The translations under genes and the position numbers were made by a program. Below are positions 63,730-64,000 of a stretch of DNA of 64,000 nucleotides, piece after piece. How positions within the stretch are numbered: the first letter of the stretch is position 1; the number at the start of each line of letters is the position of its first letter. The DNA comes from DASWOJ01 sp964250755 (GTDB lineage: Bacteria > Pseudomonadota > Alphaproteobacteria > Acetobacterales > Acetobacteraceae): positions 182,953-246,952 of the forward strand of contig CAXUHB010000004.1 in the NCBI GenBank assembly GCA_964250755.1. The letters run 5' to 3'. The notes beneath the pieces are model-generated. The model was given only the letters and a program-made list of their open reading frames with translations. It did no database searches and was not told the origin of the DNA.

Positions 63730-63866
63730 GGTGGCCGTTCCTCGAAGCCGGCATCATCGCCGGCACGGGGAACATCATGCGCGGCAGTGTCGGCATCGGG
63801 GCGGCGCAGTGTCGCAGGTTGGGCATTTCAGGCAGCGCCGCTGACCGATGCGGGCGGCTTTGAACG

Positions 63867-63899
63867 CGCAACGCCGCCCCTGGGCGGGGCGGCGTTGCG
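63867..63899. terminator. Very strong hairpin at the window end
   Basis: A perfect 14-bp stem CGCAACGCCGCCCC / GGGGCGGCGTTGCG around a 5-nt loop TGGGC. It is followed 10 bp later by a second hairpin. It probably ends transcription from a gene to the right on the minus strand or from an unseen plus-strand transcript; no coding sequence adjoins it inside the window. Confidence 0.6.
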
Positions 63900-63909
63900 G
63901 TTGGCGCTG

Positions 63910-63934
63910 CCGGGCCAGCTTGAGGCTGGCCCGG
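63910..63934. terminator. Second tandem hairpin at the window end
   Basis: A perfect 10-bp stem CCGGGCCAGC / GCTGGCCCGG with loop TTGAG, 10 bp after the previous hairpin. Two strong tandem hairpins without T tracts suggest a structured transcript end or a small structured RNA. Confidence 0.45.
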
Positions 63935-64000
63935 GTAGGACGGGTACTTATACCAACCCGCCTAGACTTTGACCTGTGCCCAGGTCCGGGTCGTGATGGA

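Overview
The window reads as chromosomal DNA of a high-GC alphaproteobacterium, most likely of the order Rhodospirillales/Acetobacterales. This rests on three things: very strong G/C at third codon positions, the order rpmH-rnpA-yidD-yidC-yihA-argB, and leuA lying directly before the mreBCD-mrdA-rodA cell-shape cluster. The family placement is an inference from gene order and protein style, because no database search was possible. No rRNA, tRNA, CRISPR array, intact insertion sequence or prophage was seen.

Layout. 1-9274: the 3' part of leuA, two small glycine-zipper lipoproteins, the elongasome operon mreB-mreC-mreD-mrdA-rodA, a small unknown gene coupled to rodA, and a DUF3293 gene whose end overlaps a convergent kinase-like membrane protein. 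9607-13909: the ribosome/membrane-biogenesis operon rpmH-rnpA-yidD-yidC-yihA, preceded by a clear sigma-70 promoter, then argB. 14040-15388 (minus): ribF and a MaoC-type hydratase. 15465-19115: a tight catabolic operon (M20 peptidase, 2-oxopentenoate-type hydratase, SDR, D-amino-acid PLP enzyme). 19260-22747 (minus): a flavodoxin, then a BLUF photoreceptor translationally coupled to an MHYT-PAS-GGDEF-EAL protein. 22748-23625 has no convincing gene. 23626-29306 (minus): glyQ-glyS-ppdK.

29794-37324: a glycine-rich secreted protein, a CoA-binding protein, a DUF2076 protein, a VOC protein, a thioesterase, ygfZ, and a surface-polysaccharide set (GT9, GT4, asparagine synthase). 37325-38030 is a sharply AT-richer island with one unknown membrane-anchored gene on the minus strand; a perfect 20-bp palindrome lies just upstream of its start. 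38120-46679: an ABC exporter, gpt-csaA, a KefB-type antiporter followed by a decayed copy of its own 3' end, a giant protein with three FkbM methyltransferase-like domains, and a class II glutamine amidotransferase. 46690-49091: a PEP-CTERM/DUF4394 secreted protein divergent from an ECF sigma/anti-sigma pair.

49105-59640 is a catabolic region. It holds a Gfo/Idh/MocA oxidoreductase, an AraC regulator, a Rieske ring-hydroxylating dioxygenase (alpha, beta, ferredoxin; no reductase), a PIG-L deacetylase, and an APH-like kinase / acyl-CoA dehydrogenase / SDR operon divergent from a thiolase. The last set resembles an unfused ACAD10/11 or levulinate-type 4-hydroxyacyl-CoA pathway. 59681-63729 holds a frameshifted Uma2 gene, small secreted proteins, a GNAT and an enamidase-like amidohydrolase. 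A dispersed palindromic repeat (core CCCTCTCCCGGAGGGAGAGG) occurs at least seven times between genes, and a second repeat family occurs twice.
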